From the NCBI GenBank assembly GCA_034670265.1, contig JAXMNU010000004.1, positions 62,001 through 126,000 of the forward strand: 64,000 bases of DNA, in the 5' to 3' direction. Positions within the stretch are counted from its first letter, which is position 1; the number at the start of each line of letters is the position of its first letter. This DNA comes from Halomarinibacterium sp034670265 (lineage in GTDB: Bacteria; Bacteroidota; Bacteroidia; Flavobacteriales; Flavobacteriaceae). The translations under genes and the position numbers were made by a program. Positions 27,227-36,645 of the stretch are shown here, one piece after another. Below the pieces are notes generated by a model, which saw only the letters and a list, made by a program, of their open reading frames with translations, did no database searches and had not been told where the DNA came from.

Positions 27227-27769
27227 ATGAAAAAAATTACCATACTTTTTATATTTCTTTCGGTAGGCGTTATTTCAGCCCAAGAAATAAAGTGGATGTC
27301 GATGAACGAGGCACTTGAAGCACAGGCTAAGAGCCCTAAAAAGATATTTATCGATATGTACACGGTCTGGTGTGGCCCTTGTAAATTATTGGACAGAAAT
27401 ACTTTCAGTAATACAGATGTAATAGCATTTATTAATAAAAACTTTTATGCGGTAAAGTTTAATGCCGAAGGAAATGAAATTGTCAATTATAAAGGAAAAG
27501 TGTATCAAAACCCTACATACGATCCTGCAAAGGCAAAAAAAAGAAATAGTGCACACCAGTTTTCAAGATTTATGGGGGTCAACGCATACCCAACGGTTTT
27601 ATTTATTGATGAAAGCGGGAATTTAATAAATCGAGTGAAAGGATATCGTACCCCACCTCAGTTAGAAATTTACTTGAAGCTTTTTGGGACAGATTTATGG
27701 AAAAGTATTACTACTCAAGAGGCTTATCAAGAATACTTAGATAATTTTACCCCTCAATTTAAAGGGTAG
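27227..27769 (+). CDS. Secreted thioredoxin-fold protein (WCGPC), copy 1
   Basis: The 180-residue protein has a signal peptide ending near ISAQE, then a DUF255/thioredoxin-like domain with the redox motif VWCGPCKLLDRNT and a cis-proline region (AYPTVLFIDESGNL). The WCGPC centre predicts an active thiol oxidoreductase in the periplasm. It is followed 14 bp later by a close paralogue and is set off from the upstream POT gene by a terminator, so the two form their own unit. The substrate is unknown. Confidence 0.88.
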   Translation: MKKITILFIFLSVGVISAQEIKWMSMNEALEAQAKSPKKIFIDMYTVWCGPCKLLDRNTFSNTDVIAFINKNFYAVKFNAEGNEIVNYKGKVYQNPTYDPAKAKKRNSAHQFSRFMGVNAYPTVLFIDESGNLINRVKGYRTPPQLEIYLKLFGTDLWKSITTQEAYQEYLDNFTPQFKG

Positions 27770-27783
27770 AAAAAACCCAAATC

Positions 27784-28323
27784 ATGAAAAACCTACTTTT
27801 ACTACTTATACTTTTATCTTCAACTTTTATTTATGCTCAGGATAAAATTAAGTGGATGACCATGAATGAAGCTTTGGAAGCGCAAAAAGAGAACCCAAAA
27901 AAAATATTTATGGACGTTTACACTACTTGGTGTGGCCCGTGTAAACTATTAGATAAAAATACTTTGAGTAATAAAGATGTTATTGATTTTATTAATAAAA
28001 ATTACTACTCAGTAAAGTTTAATGCCGAAGGCACCGAGGAGATTACTTTTGAAGACTTTACTTATACCAACCCTAATTATCAGCCAGAACGTAAAGGAAG
28101 AAATGCTACCCACTTTTTTGCCGATGCACTTCGAATTCCAGGGTATCCAAGTTTAGTATTTTTTGAAGAAAACGGAAAACTTATCCAAGCAGTACCTGGT
28201 TATAAAACACCCCAAGAGTTAGAGATTTATCTTAAAATGATTGCCAATGATGACTACAAAACACTCACTACGGCGGCAGCTTGGGAAGCCTATCAAAAAA
28301 AGTTTAAAGGAACGTTTAATTAA
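27784..28323 (+). CDS. Secreted thioredoxin-fold protein (WCGPC), copy 2
   Basis: This 179-residue protein closely matches the preceding gene product: both share KWM.MNEALEAQ, KKIF.D.YT.WCGPCKLLD and FINKN.Y.VKFNAEG. It has a signal peptide ending around YAQD, the WCGPC active site and a Pro-containing segment (GYPSLVFFEENGKL). It clearly arose by tandem duplication. Its last eight bases overlap the end of the convergent comEC gene, so there is no room for a terminator between them. Confidence 0.88.
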   Translation: MKNLLLLLILLSSTFIYAQDKIKWMTMNEALEAQKENPKKIFMDVYTTWCGPCKLLDKNTLSNKDVIDFINKNYYSVKFNAEGTEEITFEDFTYTNPNYQPERKGRNATHFFADALRIPGYPSLVFFEENGKLIQAVPGYKTPQELEIYLKMIANDDYKTLTTAAAWEAYQKKFKGTFN

Positions 28324-30331
28324 ATATAAACGCTCCCTTTTCACGTGTTGAATGAAAAGGAATATTTTTCTTTTTACAGGTTTTTTTCCACCGCTTTACA
28401 TACGAAGTATAATTATTTCCATCTGCAATAATCATCTCGGGTTGTAGGCTATCAATTAATCGTTCCAAATTAACTTTGGGACTTTCAGAAAGTAGAATAA
28501 TTCCTCCTTTCACAGATGGAAAGACTCCCAAGCTATCCATTACAACAAAGGTCTTTTCTTTAAATTTAAATGCCGAAGGAAAGTTTTTAATGAATCTATT
28601 TTTTCTATTTTTTGCTATTCGATATTCTTTAATGGGATAGTTATTATGTATTGAAAAAGTATCTTTCTGAAAAATTTTCAATGAATCGTTAGTCGATACT
28701 CCCAACCAAGTTTTTCTCGATTTATGAAAAATAACAAGTTCTTCTTTTTCAGTATTTTTTTCAAAAAGAGCAATCCCTAAAACAAGAATGAGACTTCCCA
28801 ATACTGAATATACCCACTTTTTTTGAGCCTGTTTCCACCAAATAATAATGAAAATAATTAATATATAGAATCCTATCATTTTTAGGAGTGACATAGAAAT
28901 ATCTTGAAAAAGAAAGGTTTCTTTCTCGGCTACCCAGTGTATAAAATGGTTCAAGAATTTTATAAGATAGTTGTATCCCAAAGCAATAAACTCTGGAAGA
29001 AGACCAATTCCAGCTAACAAAACCACCAAAATGCCATACCCAAGAAGCAGTGTTAGAAAGGGTAGAATAACTAGATTACTCACAAAGAATAATCCCGGAA
29101 ATTGATGAAAATAATAAATGCTCAATGGAGCAATACCAAGTTGGGCGGCAAGTGTAACCGTGAGAATATCCCAAAACAATTTGCCTATTTTAAACCTTGG
29201 GTGATATAGCCTACTTAATTTTGGCTGAACCCAAATAATAAAGAACACAGCCAAATAACTTAGCTGAAAACCAACATGAAATAACCAATTCGGGTTGATT
29301 AATAATAAAAAGAAAAAGGAAAGGAATAGTACATTAAAAGAGTTGCTGGGTCTGTTTGTCAATGTTGCTAAAGCGAAGAATGAAAACATGGTCACAGCTC
29401 TAATAACAGAGGGTGAAAGCCCAGCAAGAAAGGCAAAACCCCAAAGAAGTATCACGATTAAAAAGGATTTTATAATGCCTCCAAATTTGAAATAGCTAAG
29501 CGGCTTTAAAATCCAAGAGAGAATAAGAAATATTATCCCAACATGTAAACCCGAAACTGCCAAAATATGGATGGCTCCGGCCGCCGCATATTCCTTATAA
29601 ATTTCAGAATCAATATTACGGCGTTGCCCCAAAACAAGTGCTTCAATGATGCTTCTTTCGTTAGATTCTATAGATGTTTCTTTTAGTTTTGAAATGAGGT
29701 AATTCCTAAATTGCTCTGCCAGCCCTTTGAGAGTTGGAGATCCTTCAGCCACGTGAATAATTTCATTTTTTGAAGCTTCAATTTGGTAATACACACCCAA
29801 GTGTTGCATATATTTTTTATAATCAAATTGATGTGGATTTGAAGGTTTTCGAATCTCTTTTATTTCTGAATAAAGCACCAATTGTTCATCTACTTTTAAA
29901 GGAGTTAGTAAGCTATCTTTTTGAAAATTTAATAGAATTTTTCCTTCGACTTTTTGAGCATTTAACTGAAATACTTCAGCGATATATTTATCCTGAAAAG
30001 GCGAAGGCTTTAAAACCTCTTTTATTTTAACCTGAAGTATTTCGAACTGATTTTCAGCATTAAATTTTGAATAGTGATTCTGTTGAAATTGGGGTTGGCG
30101 TAGTTGAAAATTAGTGTAACCAATACAAACAAAAAGCAATAGTGTAAAAATTTCGAAGAAAGGAAATGGCTTTAACTTGTTTCGAAATAGAAACCAAATA
30201 CCAAACAAAATTAGAATACCTACTGCTAAATAGTAAACTAATGAAAAAGACATTGGAAAAAGATACGCTAGCACAATACCTATAACTAAGGCAATAGCTA
30301 ACTGTATCATGGTAAAATGAATAAATTTCAC
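28316..30331 (-). CDS. comEC: ComEC/Rec2 family DNA-uptake channel protein
   Basis: The 671-residue inner-membrane protein has two or more N-terminal helices, a DUF4131-like soluble region (about 90-210), and the Competence domain with AAAGAIHILAVSGLHVGII (about 250-270) and LSPSVIRAVTMFSFFALA (about 305-322). ComEC carries single-stranded DNA across the inner membrane in natural transformation. The metallo-beta-lactamase domain of Bacillus-type ComEC is absent; the C-terminal 150 residues contain no HxHxDH. Many Bacteroidota have such a form. Whether the cell is competent cannot be judged. Confidence 0.88.
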   Translation of the reverse strand: MKFIHFTMIQLAIALVIGIVLAYLFPMSFSLVYYLAVGILILFGIWFLFRNKLKPFPFFEIFTLLLFVCIGYTNFQLRQPQFQQNHYSKFNAENQFEILQVKIKEVLKPSPFQDKYIAEVFQLNAQKVEGKILLNFQKDSLLTPLKVDEQLVLYSEIKEIRKPSNPHQFDYKKYMQHLGVYYQIEASKNEIIHVAEGSPTLKGLAEQFRNYLISKLKETSIESNERSIIEALVLGQRRNIDSEIYKEYAAAGAIHILAVSGLHVGIIFLILSWILKPLSYFKFGGIIKSFLIVILLWGFAFLAGLSPSVIRAVTMFSFFALATLTNRPSNSFNVLFLSFFFLLLINPNWLFHVGFQLSYLAVFFIIWVQPKLSRLYHPRFKIGKLFWDILTVTLAAQLGIAPLSIYYFHQFPGLFFVSNLVILPFLTLLLGYGILVVLLAGIGLLPEFIALGYNYLIKFLNHFIHWVAEKETFLFQDISMSLLKMIGFYILIIFIIIWWKQAQKKWVYSVLGSLILVLGIALFEKNTEKEELVIFHKSRKTWLGVSTNDSLKIFQKDTFSIHNNYPIKEYRIAKNRKNRFIKNFPSAFKFKEKTFVVMDSLGVFPSVKGGIILLSESPKVNLERLIDSLQPEMIIADGNNYTSYVKRWKKTCKKKNIPFHSTREKGAFIFN

Positions 30332-30392
30332 TTCTAGCGAATCTTATTCGCCTAAATAAGTAACTGGGAAGTAAACTAAAGATAAAAAAAAA

Positions 30393-30890
30393 TTAAATAA
30401 TTCGTCTCACTTCAACAAAGGCATCTTTCCAATAATCCTCTTCTAACGATGAAACAATTACCCCTCTGGAAGAGGTAGAGTGGATAAATAAAATTTCACC
30501 TTTTTTGGATTCTATCACCAATCCTACGTGGTTTATCACTCTTCTATTTTTATTAGTTTGAAAAAAAAGGAGGTCACCTTCAGCAGTTTCCTTTATAGAA
30601 ATAGGGATTCCTTTAGTTGCCATATCCCTCGAAATTCTTGGCAGTGCAATATTTTCTTCTTTAAAAGAGACATAGACCAAACCTGAGCAATCCATTCCCT
30701 TTTTAGTAGTACCGCCAAATTTGTATCGGGTACCTTTAAAGGACTTTGCGTAATTCACAATTTTTGATGCCTTTTTTGCTGTAACCGGCACAGAACTATC
30801 ACCAATAATTGTAGTGTTGGTTGGTTTTCTTGACGAGCCACAAGAGGATATAAGTATGGTTATGAAAAGCAGTAGAGTGAGGTTTTTCAT
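30393..30890 (-). CDS. NlpC/P60 family cell-wall peptidase lipoprotein
   Basis: This 165-residue protein has a lipoprotein signal (ISSCGSS), then an NlpC/P60 domain with catalytic Cys in GMDCSGLVYVSF (near residue 67), His in NHVGLVI (near 120) and a third polar residue in IHSTSSRG. It resembles Spr/MepS, a D,L-endopeptidase that cuts peptidoglycan cross-links. It sits between comEC and lpxB on the same strand. Confidence 0.92.
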   Translation of the reverse strand: MKNLTLLLFITILISSCGSSRKPTNTTIIGDSSVPVTAKKASKIVNYAKSFKGTRYKFGGTTKKGMDCSGLVYVSFKEENIALPRISRDMATKGIPISIKETAEGDLLFFQTNKNRRVINHVGLVIESKKGEILFIHSTSSRGVIVSSLEEDYWKDAFVEVRRII

Positions 30891-30930
30891 AATTTCAATA
30901 GATTTGGTTCTGCTAAAATTATGAAAAAAA

Positions 30931-32043
30931 TTATTTAGTAAGTGTAGAAACTATCAATTTTGCTGTTTTTTTACTGGCTCCTTTACCGCCTAGGGCAACT
31001 TCTAGGTCGTAATAATCCAAAAATAGTACAGCGCGGTGGTATTCATCTAAAATTTTAGTAAGCTCTTTTTTTAGGTTTTTTGAAGTAAAATCATTTTGGA
31101 TAAGTTCTGTAACTGCAGGTTTATCAAGAATAAGATTTACCAACGAAATGTATTTCAGCTTGATAATTCTTTTTGCAATTTCGTAAGAAATCCACCCTCC
31201 TTTATAACAAACCACTTGAGGAACTTTATATAAAGCAGTTTCTAAAGTAGCCGTTCCAGAAGTAACTAAAGCAGCGTGGGATAGGCTTAATAAATCATAG
31301 GTTTTATTAAGCAATAGATGCACATTGTCCTTTTCAATAAACTGATGGTAAAACTCCTTTTCCTGACTTGGTGCCCCAGCAATAACAAATTGATATTCTT
31401 GAAAATCGTCCACCACAGAAAGCATCACTTTCAGCATTTTTGAAATTTCTTGCTTTCTACTACCAGGAAGTAACGCAATAATGGGTCTTTCGTCAAGATT
31501 ATTTTCTTTTCTAAAAACAGAAGGAAGTGCCTGTTTTCTGTTAGAAATAGCATCGAGCAATGGATGCCCAACAAAATGAACAGGATAATCGTATTTTTTA
31601 TAAAAATCCTTCACAAACGGAAGCACCACATACATATGGCCTATGGTCTGTTTTATCGTTTTTACCCTACTAGCTCGGGACGCCCACACTTGAGGGCTTA
31701 TATAATAATGTGTTTTAAAACCATTTGGTTTTGCCCATTTTGCAATGCGAAGGTTAAAACCAGAGTTATCGATAAATATTAAAGCATCTGGGTTATATGC
31801 TGAAATATCTTTTTTACAAAGGGCAAAGAGTTTCTTAATTTTTGGAAGGTTTTTTATTACTTCGGCAAAGCCCATAATAGCTCTGTCTTTATAATGAACT
31901 ACTAAATCTCCTCCTTGAGCAGCCATAAGATCGCCTCCCCAAAACCGAAACTGTGCTTTAGGGTCTTCTCTTTTAAGCGCTTTCATAAGATTGGAGCCAT
32001 GTAAATCTCCAGAAGCTTCTCCAGCAAGAAGGTAATATTTCAT
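30931..32043 (-). CDS. lpxB: Lipid-A-disaccharide synthase
   Basis: The 370-residue glycosyltransferase begins with the LpxB signature KYYLLAGEASGDLHGS, followed by DALIFIDNSGFNLRIAK, YYISPQVWASRASR and ALLPGSRKQEI. It joins UDP-2,3-diacylglucosamine and lipid X to form the lipid A disaccharide at the inner membrane. The ATG directly follows the stop of the small upstream gene, so surE, the small gene and lpxB are one operon. Confidence 0.95.
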   Translation of the reverse strand: MKYYLLAGEASGDLHGSNLMKALKREDPKAQFRFWGGDLMAAQGGDLVVHYKDRAIMGFAEVIKNLPKIKKLFALCKKDISAYNPDALIFIDNSGFNLRIAKWAKPNGFKTHYYISPQVWASRASRVKTIKQTIGHMYVVLPFVKDFYKKYDYPVHFVGHPLLDAISNRKQALPSVFRKENNLDERPIIALLPGSRKQEISKMLKVMLSVVDDFQEYQFVIAGAPSQEKEFYHQFIEKDNVHLLLNKTYDLLSLSHAALVTSGTATLETALYKVPQVVCYKGGWISYEIAKRIIKLKYISLVNLILDKPAVTELIQNDFTSKNLKKELTKILDEYHRAVLFLDYYDLEVALGGKGASKKTAKLIVSTLTK

Positions 32044-32331
32044 CTAAAGAAAATAAATTAAATAGGCTGTAATTGCCGTTACAAATGTTGCTAATAATAC
32101 TCCGCGAGCTCGATATTCTCTATTAATTTTCAAAAATCCAAAAAATACTGCCAAATTGGGTAGTGCTCCAAGGGTTAATAGCATCCATAGATTTTGCGAA
32201 TTTAAATAAAGGTTAAACGTGTGAACAAATTCCTGATTCTTTAGCTGCGCAACAATAAAAGTACATACAATAACACCTAAGGTATTGCTTATAATTCCGA
32301 CTAAAAAACCAATAAATATTTCTTTCTTCAT
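32044..32331 (-). CDS. Small membrane protein between surE and lpxB
   Basis: The 95-residue product has three hydrophobic helices (about 6-28, 47-65 and 76-95). The stop abuts the lpxB start, and the gene begins one base after the surE stop, so it is surely co-translated with them. I do not recognise a named family; a membrane role next to lipid A synthesis is only inferred from place. Confidence 0.8.
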   Translation of the reverse strand: MKKEIFIGFLVGIISNTLGVIVCTFIVAQLKNQEFVHTFNLYLNSQNLWMLLTLGALPNLAVFFGFLKINREYRARGVLLATFVTAITAYLIYFL

Positions 32332-32332
32332 A

Positions 32333-33109
32333 TTAAATATCCCAAGAATTTATATCCTTTATTACGTGATGTGCTGTTAAATCGAATTGCACGGGAACCA
32401 CCGAAATATATCCATTTTTCAAAGCCCATTCATCAGTATCTTCACCTTTGTCTTCATTAACAAACTCGCCTGTGAGCCAATAGTATTCTCTACCTAGCGG
32501 ACTTTTCCGTTTGTCGAAAGTTTCAATCCAATGGGCGTTTGCCTGTCTGCAAACTTTTATTCCTTTTATATCTTTTTCTGAAAGTTTAGGAAAATTTACA
32601 TTGAGTACGACACCTTCTGGTAATCCGTTCTCCAAACACTCTAAAGTAATTTTCTTCACAAACGATTTAATAGGTTCAAAATTAGCATTCAATGAGTAAT
32701 CTAATAATGAAAATCCAATAGCAGGAATGCCTGTTGTTCCTGCTTCTACTGCAGCACTCATCGTTCCACTGTAAATCACATTAATGGAAGAATTACTTCC
32801 GTGATTAATTCCACTTACACAAAGGTCGGGTTTGCGTTTTAAGATTTCATTGGTGGCGAGTTTTACACAATCGGCTGGTGTCCCGCTACAGCTATATTCG
32901 GTTTGCGGTGCATTTTTATCTATAATTACTTTATCGCAATATAGGGTGTCATTTACGGTAATGGCATGACCCATGCCGCTTTGAGGAGAATCTGGTGCCA
33001 CAACGCAAACGGTACCTATTTCGTTCATAACTTCAATAAGTGTACGAATGCCAGGAGCTGTAATTCCGTCATCGTTAGTAACAAGGATAAGGGGTTTGTC
33101 TTTTTTCAT
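32333..33109 (-). CDS. surE: 5'/3'-nucleotidase SurE
   Basis: I use the ATG at 33109 because SurE proteins begin a few residues before ILVTNDDG; an upstream ATG at 33127 would add six residues. The 258-residue product shows all SurE motifs: ILVTNDDGI (metal-binding Asp pair), PQSGMGHA, GTPADCVK, SGINHGSNSSINVIYSGT. It removes phosphate from nucleoside monophosphates. It is first in an operon with a small membrane protein and lpxB. Confidence 0.93.
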   Translation of the reverse strand: MKKDKPLILVTNDDGITAPGIRTLIEVMNEIGTVCVVAPDSPQSGMGHAITVNDTLYCDKVIIDKNAPQTEYSCSGTPADCVKLATNEILKRKPDLCVSGINHGSNSSINVIYSGTMSAAVEAGTTGIPAIGFSLLDYSLNANFEPIKSFVKKITLECLENGLPEGVVLNVNFPKLSEKDIKGIKVCRQANAHWIETFDKRKSPLGREYYWLTGEFVNEDKGEDTDEWALKNGYISVVPVQFDLTAHHVIKDINSWDI

Positions 33110-33362
33110 GGAATTTATTAATGTCATAAAAATACAGTTATTAATTCTGAATTCTAAATTTTGATTTTTAAATTTTTAAGAAGAGTGGTTTAACAAAAAA
33201 TTAGTATCATTATGCTTTCTTGGCACGGTTTTTTAGCTAATTTAGAAGTCTTAAAAAATGACGATAAGCGTTTTATGAAATGCCCGCTCGAAAATTAACG
33301 GATTTATGATTATAAAATTTAATAGGCATTCAATCATACCATTAAAGAAAAATTTATCAAGA

Positions 33363-35534
33363 ATGATTAAAAAGAATCTCAAAATTTTATTGCTTGCTGT
33401 TTTTGTAGCTGTAGCATCTTGTAGTTTTACAACCAAAGAGTTTAACGATCCCGAAAAAGATAAATTATTAATCGATTTAATTACATACGTTCTTGACAAA
33501 GGACATTACGACCCCAAAGAAATGGATAATGCTTTTTCTGCAGGTGTCTACAAAGACTTTATTGAGGCAATGGATCCCTTGAAACGTTATTTCTTAGATT
33601 CAGATTTGGAAGAATTTAGTGTGTACGAAACTGAAATTGATGATCAAATTCGAAATAAAGACCTTACCTTTTTTAGTGCTGTATTCGATAGATATATGCA
33701 GCGAGTTGAAGAATCTAAAGTGTATTATAAAGAAATTTTAAGCGAGCCGTTCGATTATTCTGTAGATGAAAAAATTAATGTAGATTACGATAAACTCCCA
33801 TACACAACTTCAAAAAAGGAATTAAAAGAACGTTGGAGACAACAATTAAAGTTTTCTACTATCTCCAATTATTATGATTTAGTTGAAGAAAAAAATAATG
33901 CTCCTAAAAAGAAAAAAGAAGCAGAAGAAAAAGGAGAAACGTATATTGAAAGTGAAAATGCTAAGTTGACTCTTGAAGAGATGGAAGCCAAAGCGCGTCA
34001 AACTTCTATCACTGCCTTAGACGATTACTATGACTTTACAAATGATCTTGAACGTAAAGATTACTTTGCAGTATTTCTAAATACTATTGTTGAAGAATTT
34101 GATCCACATACCAACTATTTTGCACCACCAGATAGAGATCGTTTCGATTTACGAATGAGTGGAAAACTCGAAGGAATTGGAGCAAGACTTCAAAAGAAAA
34201 ATGACTATATCACAATTGTTGAAGTAATAAGTGGTGGTCCTGTTTGGCGAGGTGAACATATGGATGTAGGGGATGCTATTTTAAAAGTTAAGCAAGAAGA
34301 TGAAAAAGAACCTGTTAGTATTGTTGGGATGCGAGTGGACGATGCAGTTAAATTGATAAAGGGCCCAAAAGGAACTAAGGTAACGTTAACTGTAAAGCGA
34401 GTTGATGGCACCATTGAAGAAGAAACCATTACTCGTGATGTGGTAGAACTTGAAGAAACCTATGCAAAATCAAGTCTTATTGAAAAAGAAGATAAAAAAT
34501 ATGGACTTATCAATCTTCCTGCATTTTATTTCGATATGAAAGATTATGGGGAGCGCAATTCTGCAACCGATGTAAAAAAAGAAATCGAAAGCCTGAAAGC
34601 CGAAGGAATGGAAGGTTTGGTTTTAGATCTTCGTGATAATGGAGGAGGTTCGTTACGAACTGCTGTAGATATTGCCGGATTGTTTATAAAGGAAGGACCT
34701 GTGGTACAAGTGGCTTCGGGAGGAAAAAAGAAAGAAGTACTAGAAGATGAAAATGAAGAAATTGTTTGGGATGGACCATTAGTAATATTGGTTAACGAAT
34801 TGTCTGCTTCGGCTTCTGAAATTTTAGCCGCTGCCATGCAAGATTATAAAAGAGCCATTATTATTGGTAGTGAACAATCTTACGGAAAAGGAACGGTTCA
34901 AAATATGATTGACCTTAATCAATGGTTACGTCAAAATGATATGGGCGATATGGGTGCCTTAAAGTTAACAACTCAAAAATTTTATCGAGTTAATGGAGGT
35001 TCTACCCAACTTGAAGGTGTAAAAAGCGATGTGGTGATGCCAGACAGATATAGCTATATCGAAATTGGAGAAAGAGATTACGATAATCCTTTGCCATACG
35101 ATAAAATAAGTCCAGCAACCTATAAAGCTTGGGATGGCTATATCGATTACGAAGGTACTATTAATAGAAGTAAAGAGCGAATGGCGAAAAGTGAACAACT
35201 TCGATTAATAGATGAAAATGCGAAGTACATTAAGAAATCTAGAGACGAAAATTTTGTCACACTTAATTTCAATCAATATGCTGCAGATATCGAAAGACGA
35301 AAAGAAGAAACCAAGAAATTTGATGCTATTGGTGAATATGATAATAAGCTAAGTTATCGTTCACTTCCTAATGAAATAGCTCTGATGAGACAGGATACAA
35401 CGCTTCAGGAAAAAAGAAAGAGATGGCATAAAAACTTGGCTAAAGATATTTATATTGAAGAGGCTGTTAATGTGCTTGAAGATTTAAAACTAAACAATAT
35501 TAGAAGCGGAAAAGTGGCCAAGATTAAAAACTAA
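33363..35534 (+). CDS. prc: Tail-specific (carboxy-terminal processing) protease, S41 family
   Basis: I prefer the ATG at 33363 over 33306, since it gives a lipoprotein signal with lipobox VASC. The 723-residue product has an N-terminal DUF3340-like helical region, a PDZ domain (GIGARLQKKNDYITIVEVISGG onward, about 270-350), and the S41 peptidase core with GLVLDLRDNGGGS, catalytic Ser in NELSASASEI and Lys in QSYGKGTVQ. It degrades or trims periplasmic proteins from the C-terminus. Length and domain order match bacterial Prc/Tsp. The DppC-like gene follows after 4 bp. Confidence 0.93.
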   Translation: MIKKNLKILLLAVFVAVASCSFTTKEFNDPEKDKLLIDLITYVLDKGHYDPKEMDNAFSAGVYKDFIEAMDPLKRYFLDSDLEEFSVYETEIDDQIRNKDLTFFSAVFDRYMQRVEESKVYYKEILSEPFDYSVDEKINVDYDKLPYTTSKKELKERWRQQLKFSTISNYYDLVEEKNNAPKKKKEAEEKGETYIESENAKLTLEEMEAKARQTSITALDDYYDFTNDLERKDYFAVFLNTIVEEFDPHTNYFAPPDRDRFDLRMSGKLEGIGARLQKKNDYITIVEVISGGPVWRGEHMDVGDAILKVKQEDEKEPVSIVGMRVDDAVKLIKGPKGTKVTLTVKRVDGTIEEETITRDVVELEETYAKSSLIEKEDKKYGLINLPAFYFDMKDYGERNSATDVKKEIESLKAEGMEGLVLDLRDNGGGSLRTAVDIAGLFIKEGPVVQVASGGKKKEVLEDENEEIVWDGPLVILVNELSASASEILAAAMQDYKRAIIIGSEQSYGKGTVQNMIDLNQWLRQNDMGDMGALKLTTQKFYRVNGGSTQLEGVKSDVVMPDRYSYIEIGERDYDNPLPYDKISPATYKAWDGYIDYEGTINRSKERMAKSEQLRLIDENAKYIKKSRDENFVTLNFNQYAADIERRKEETKKFDAIGEYDNKLSYRSLPNEIALMRQDTTLQEKRKRWHKNLAKDIYIEEAVNVLEDLKLNNIRSGKVAKIKN

Positions 35535-35538
35535 TAGT

Positions 35539-36642
35539 ATGGTCCCCTCCAAATCATTGGGAAATATAGCGCTCCAAAAGTTTAAGAAAAACTTTTGGGG
35601 CGTTTTTAGTTTTTCATTTTTAATGATTTGTGTCTTAGTTGCCGTTTTTGCCTATGCTTTGGCTCCAGATAATTCCCAAAATGCCAATCAAATGCATCTT
35701 TCCATTCATTCGAAACCACCAGGCTTTACAGTTAAGATGCTAACATTGCCATCAAAGGAAGTAGCACAAAGTGGATTATCTGTTTTTTTCCTAGGAAAGA
35801 AAACAACCGATACCGAAATTCCAATTTCCAATTATTCATTGAATGAAAATTCCATTGAAATAACTGAATTTACTTCAGATGGAACTGCGGGATTAACTAA
35901 AGAGTACACGTTAACTTTATTTCCGAATGCTTCTACATCAAAAGACATTGCTTCAGAATATATTTCAGAAAAAAAATTCCTTCTAGGGACTGATAAATAC
36001 GGGCGTGACTTGTTAAGTAGAATGCTAATTGGTATAAGAATTTCACTAGCTATTGGTTTTGTAGCAGTGTTTATTTCACTAATAATAGGAATTACTTTAG
36101 GGGCAACAGCAGGTTATTTTGGTGGAAAAATAGATGCGGCCATTATGTGGCTTATAAATGTTACTTGGTCTATCCCAACCTTACTTTTAGTAATCGCTAT
36201 TACATTAGCCCTAGGGAAAGGATTTTGGCAGGTATTTATTGCCGTTGGACTTACCATGTGGGTTGAGGTGGCTCGTGTGGTTAGAGGGCAAGTAATGGGT
36301 GTAAAGCAAATGCAGTTTGTTATAGCGGCTAAGTCTTTAGGGTTTAGCCATTGGCGTATTGTTACGAATCATATTTTACCCAATAGTTTAGCCCCTGTTA
36401 TTATTATTTCTGCGGCTAATTTTGCAGGAGCAATTTTAATTGAAAGTGGTTTAAGTTTCTTAGGAATTGGTGCGCAACCTCCTATGCCTAGTTGGGGTGG
36501 TATTATAAAGGATCACTATTCGTATATTATTTTAGGAAAACCTTATTTAGCCATTATTCCTGGAATTGCCATTATGAGTTTGGTAACTGCTTTTATGCTT
36601 ATTGGAAATGCATTAAGAGATGTGTTAGATGTGAAGAATTAA
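35539..36642 (+). CDS. DppC/OppC-like ABC transporter permease
   Basis: The 367-residue inner-membrane protein starts with an OppC N-terminal helix, continues with an unusually long periplasmic stretch of about 100 residues (60-150), then has the binding-protein-dependent permease domain with LLGTDKYGRDLLSRMLIGIR and the EAA loop (KQMQFVIAAKSLGFSHWRI). Such permeases pair with DppB, ATPases and a binding protein; none is next to it here. It is joined to prc by a 4-bp gap. Substrate unknown; peptides or nickel are usual for the family. Confidence 0.9.
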   Translation: MVPSKSLGNIALQKFKKNFWGVFSFSFLMICVLVAVFAYALAPDNSQNANQMHLSIHSKPPGFTVKMLTLPSKEVAQSGLSVFFLGKKTTDTEIPISNYSLNENSIEITEFTSDGTAGLTKEYTLTLFPNASTSKDIASEYISEKKFLLGTDKYGRDLLSRMLIGIRISLAIGFVAVFISLIIGITLGATAGYFGGKIDAAIMWLINVTWSIPTLLLVIAITLALGKGFWQVFIAVGLTMWVEVARVVRGQVMGVKQMQFVIAAKSLGFSHWRIVTNHILPNSLAPVIIISAANFAGAILIESGLSFLGIGAQPPMPSWGGIIKDHYSYIILGKPYLAIIPGIAIMSLVTAFMLIGNALRDVLDVKN

Positions 36643-36645
36643 TGT

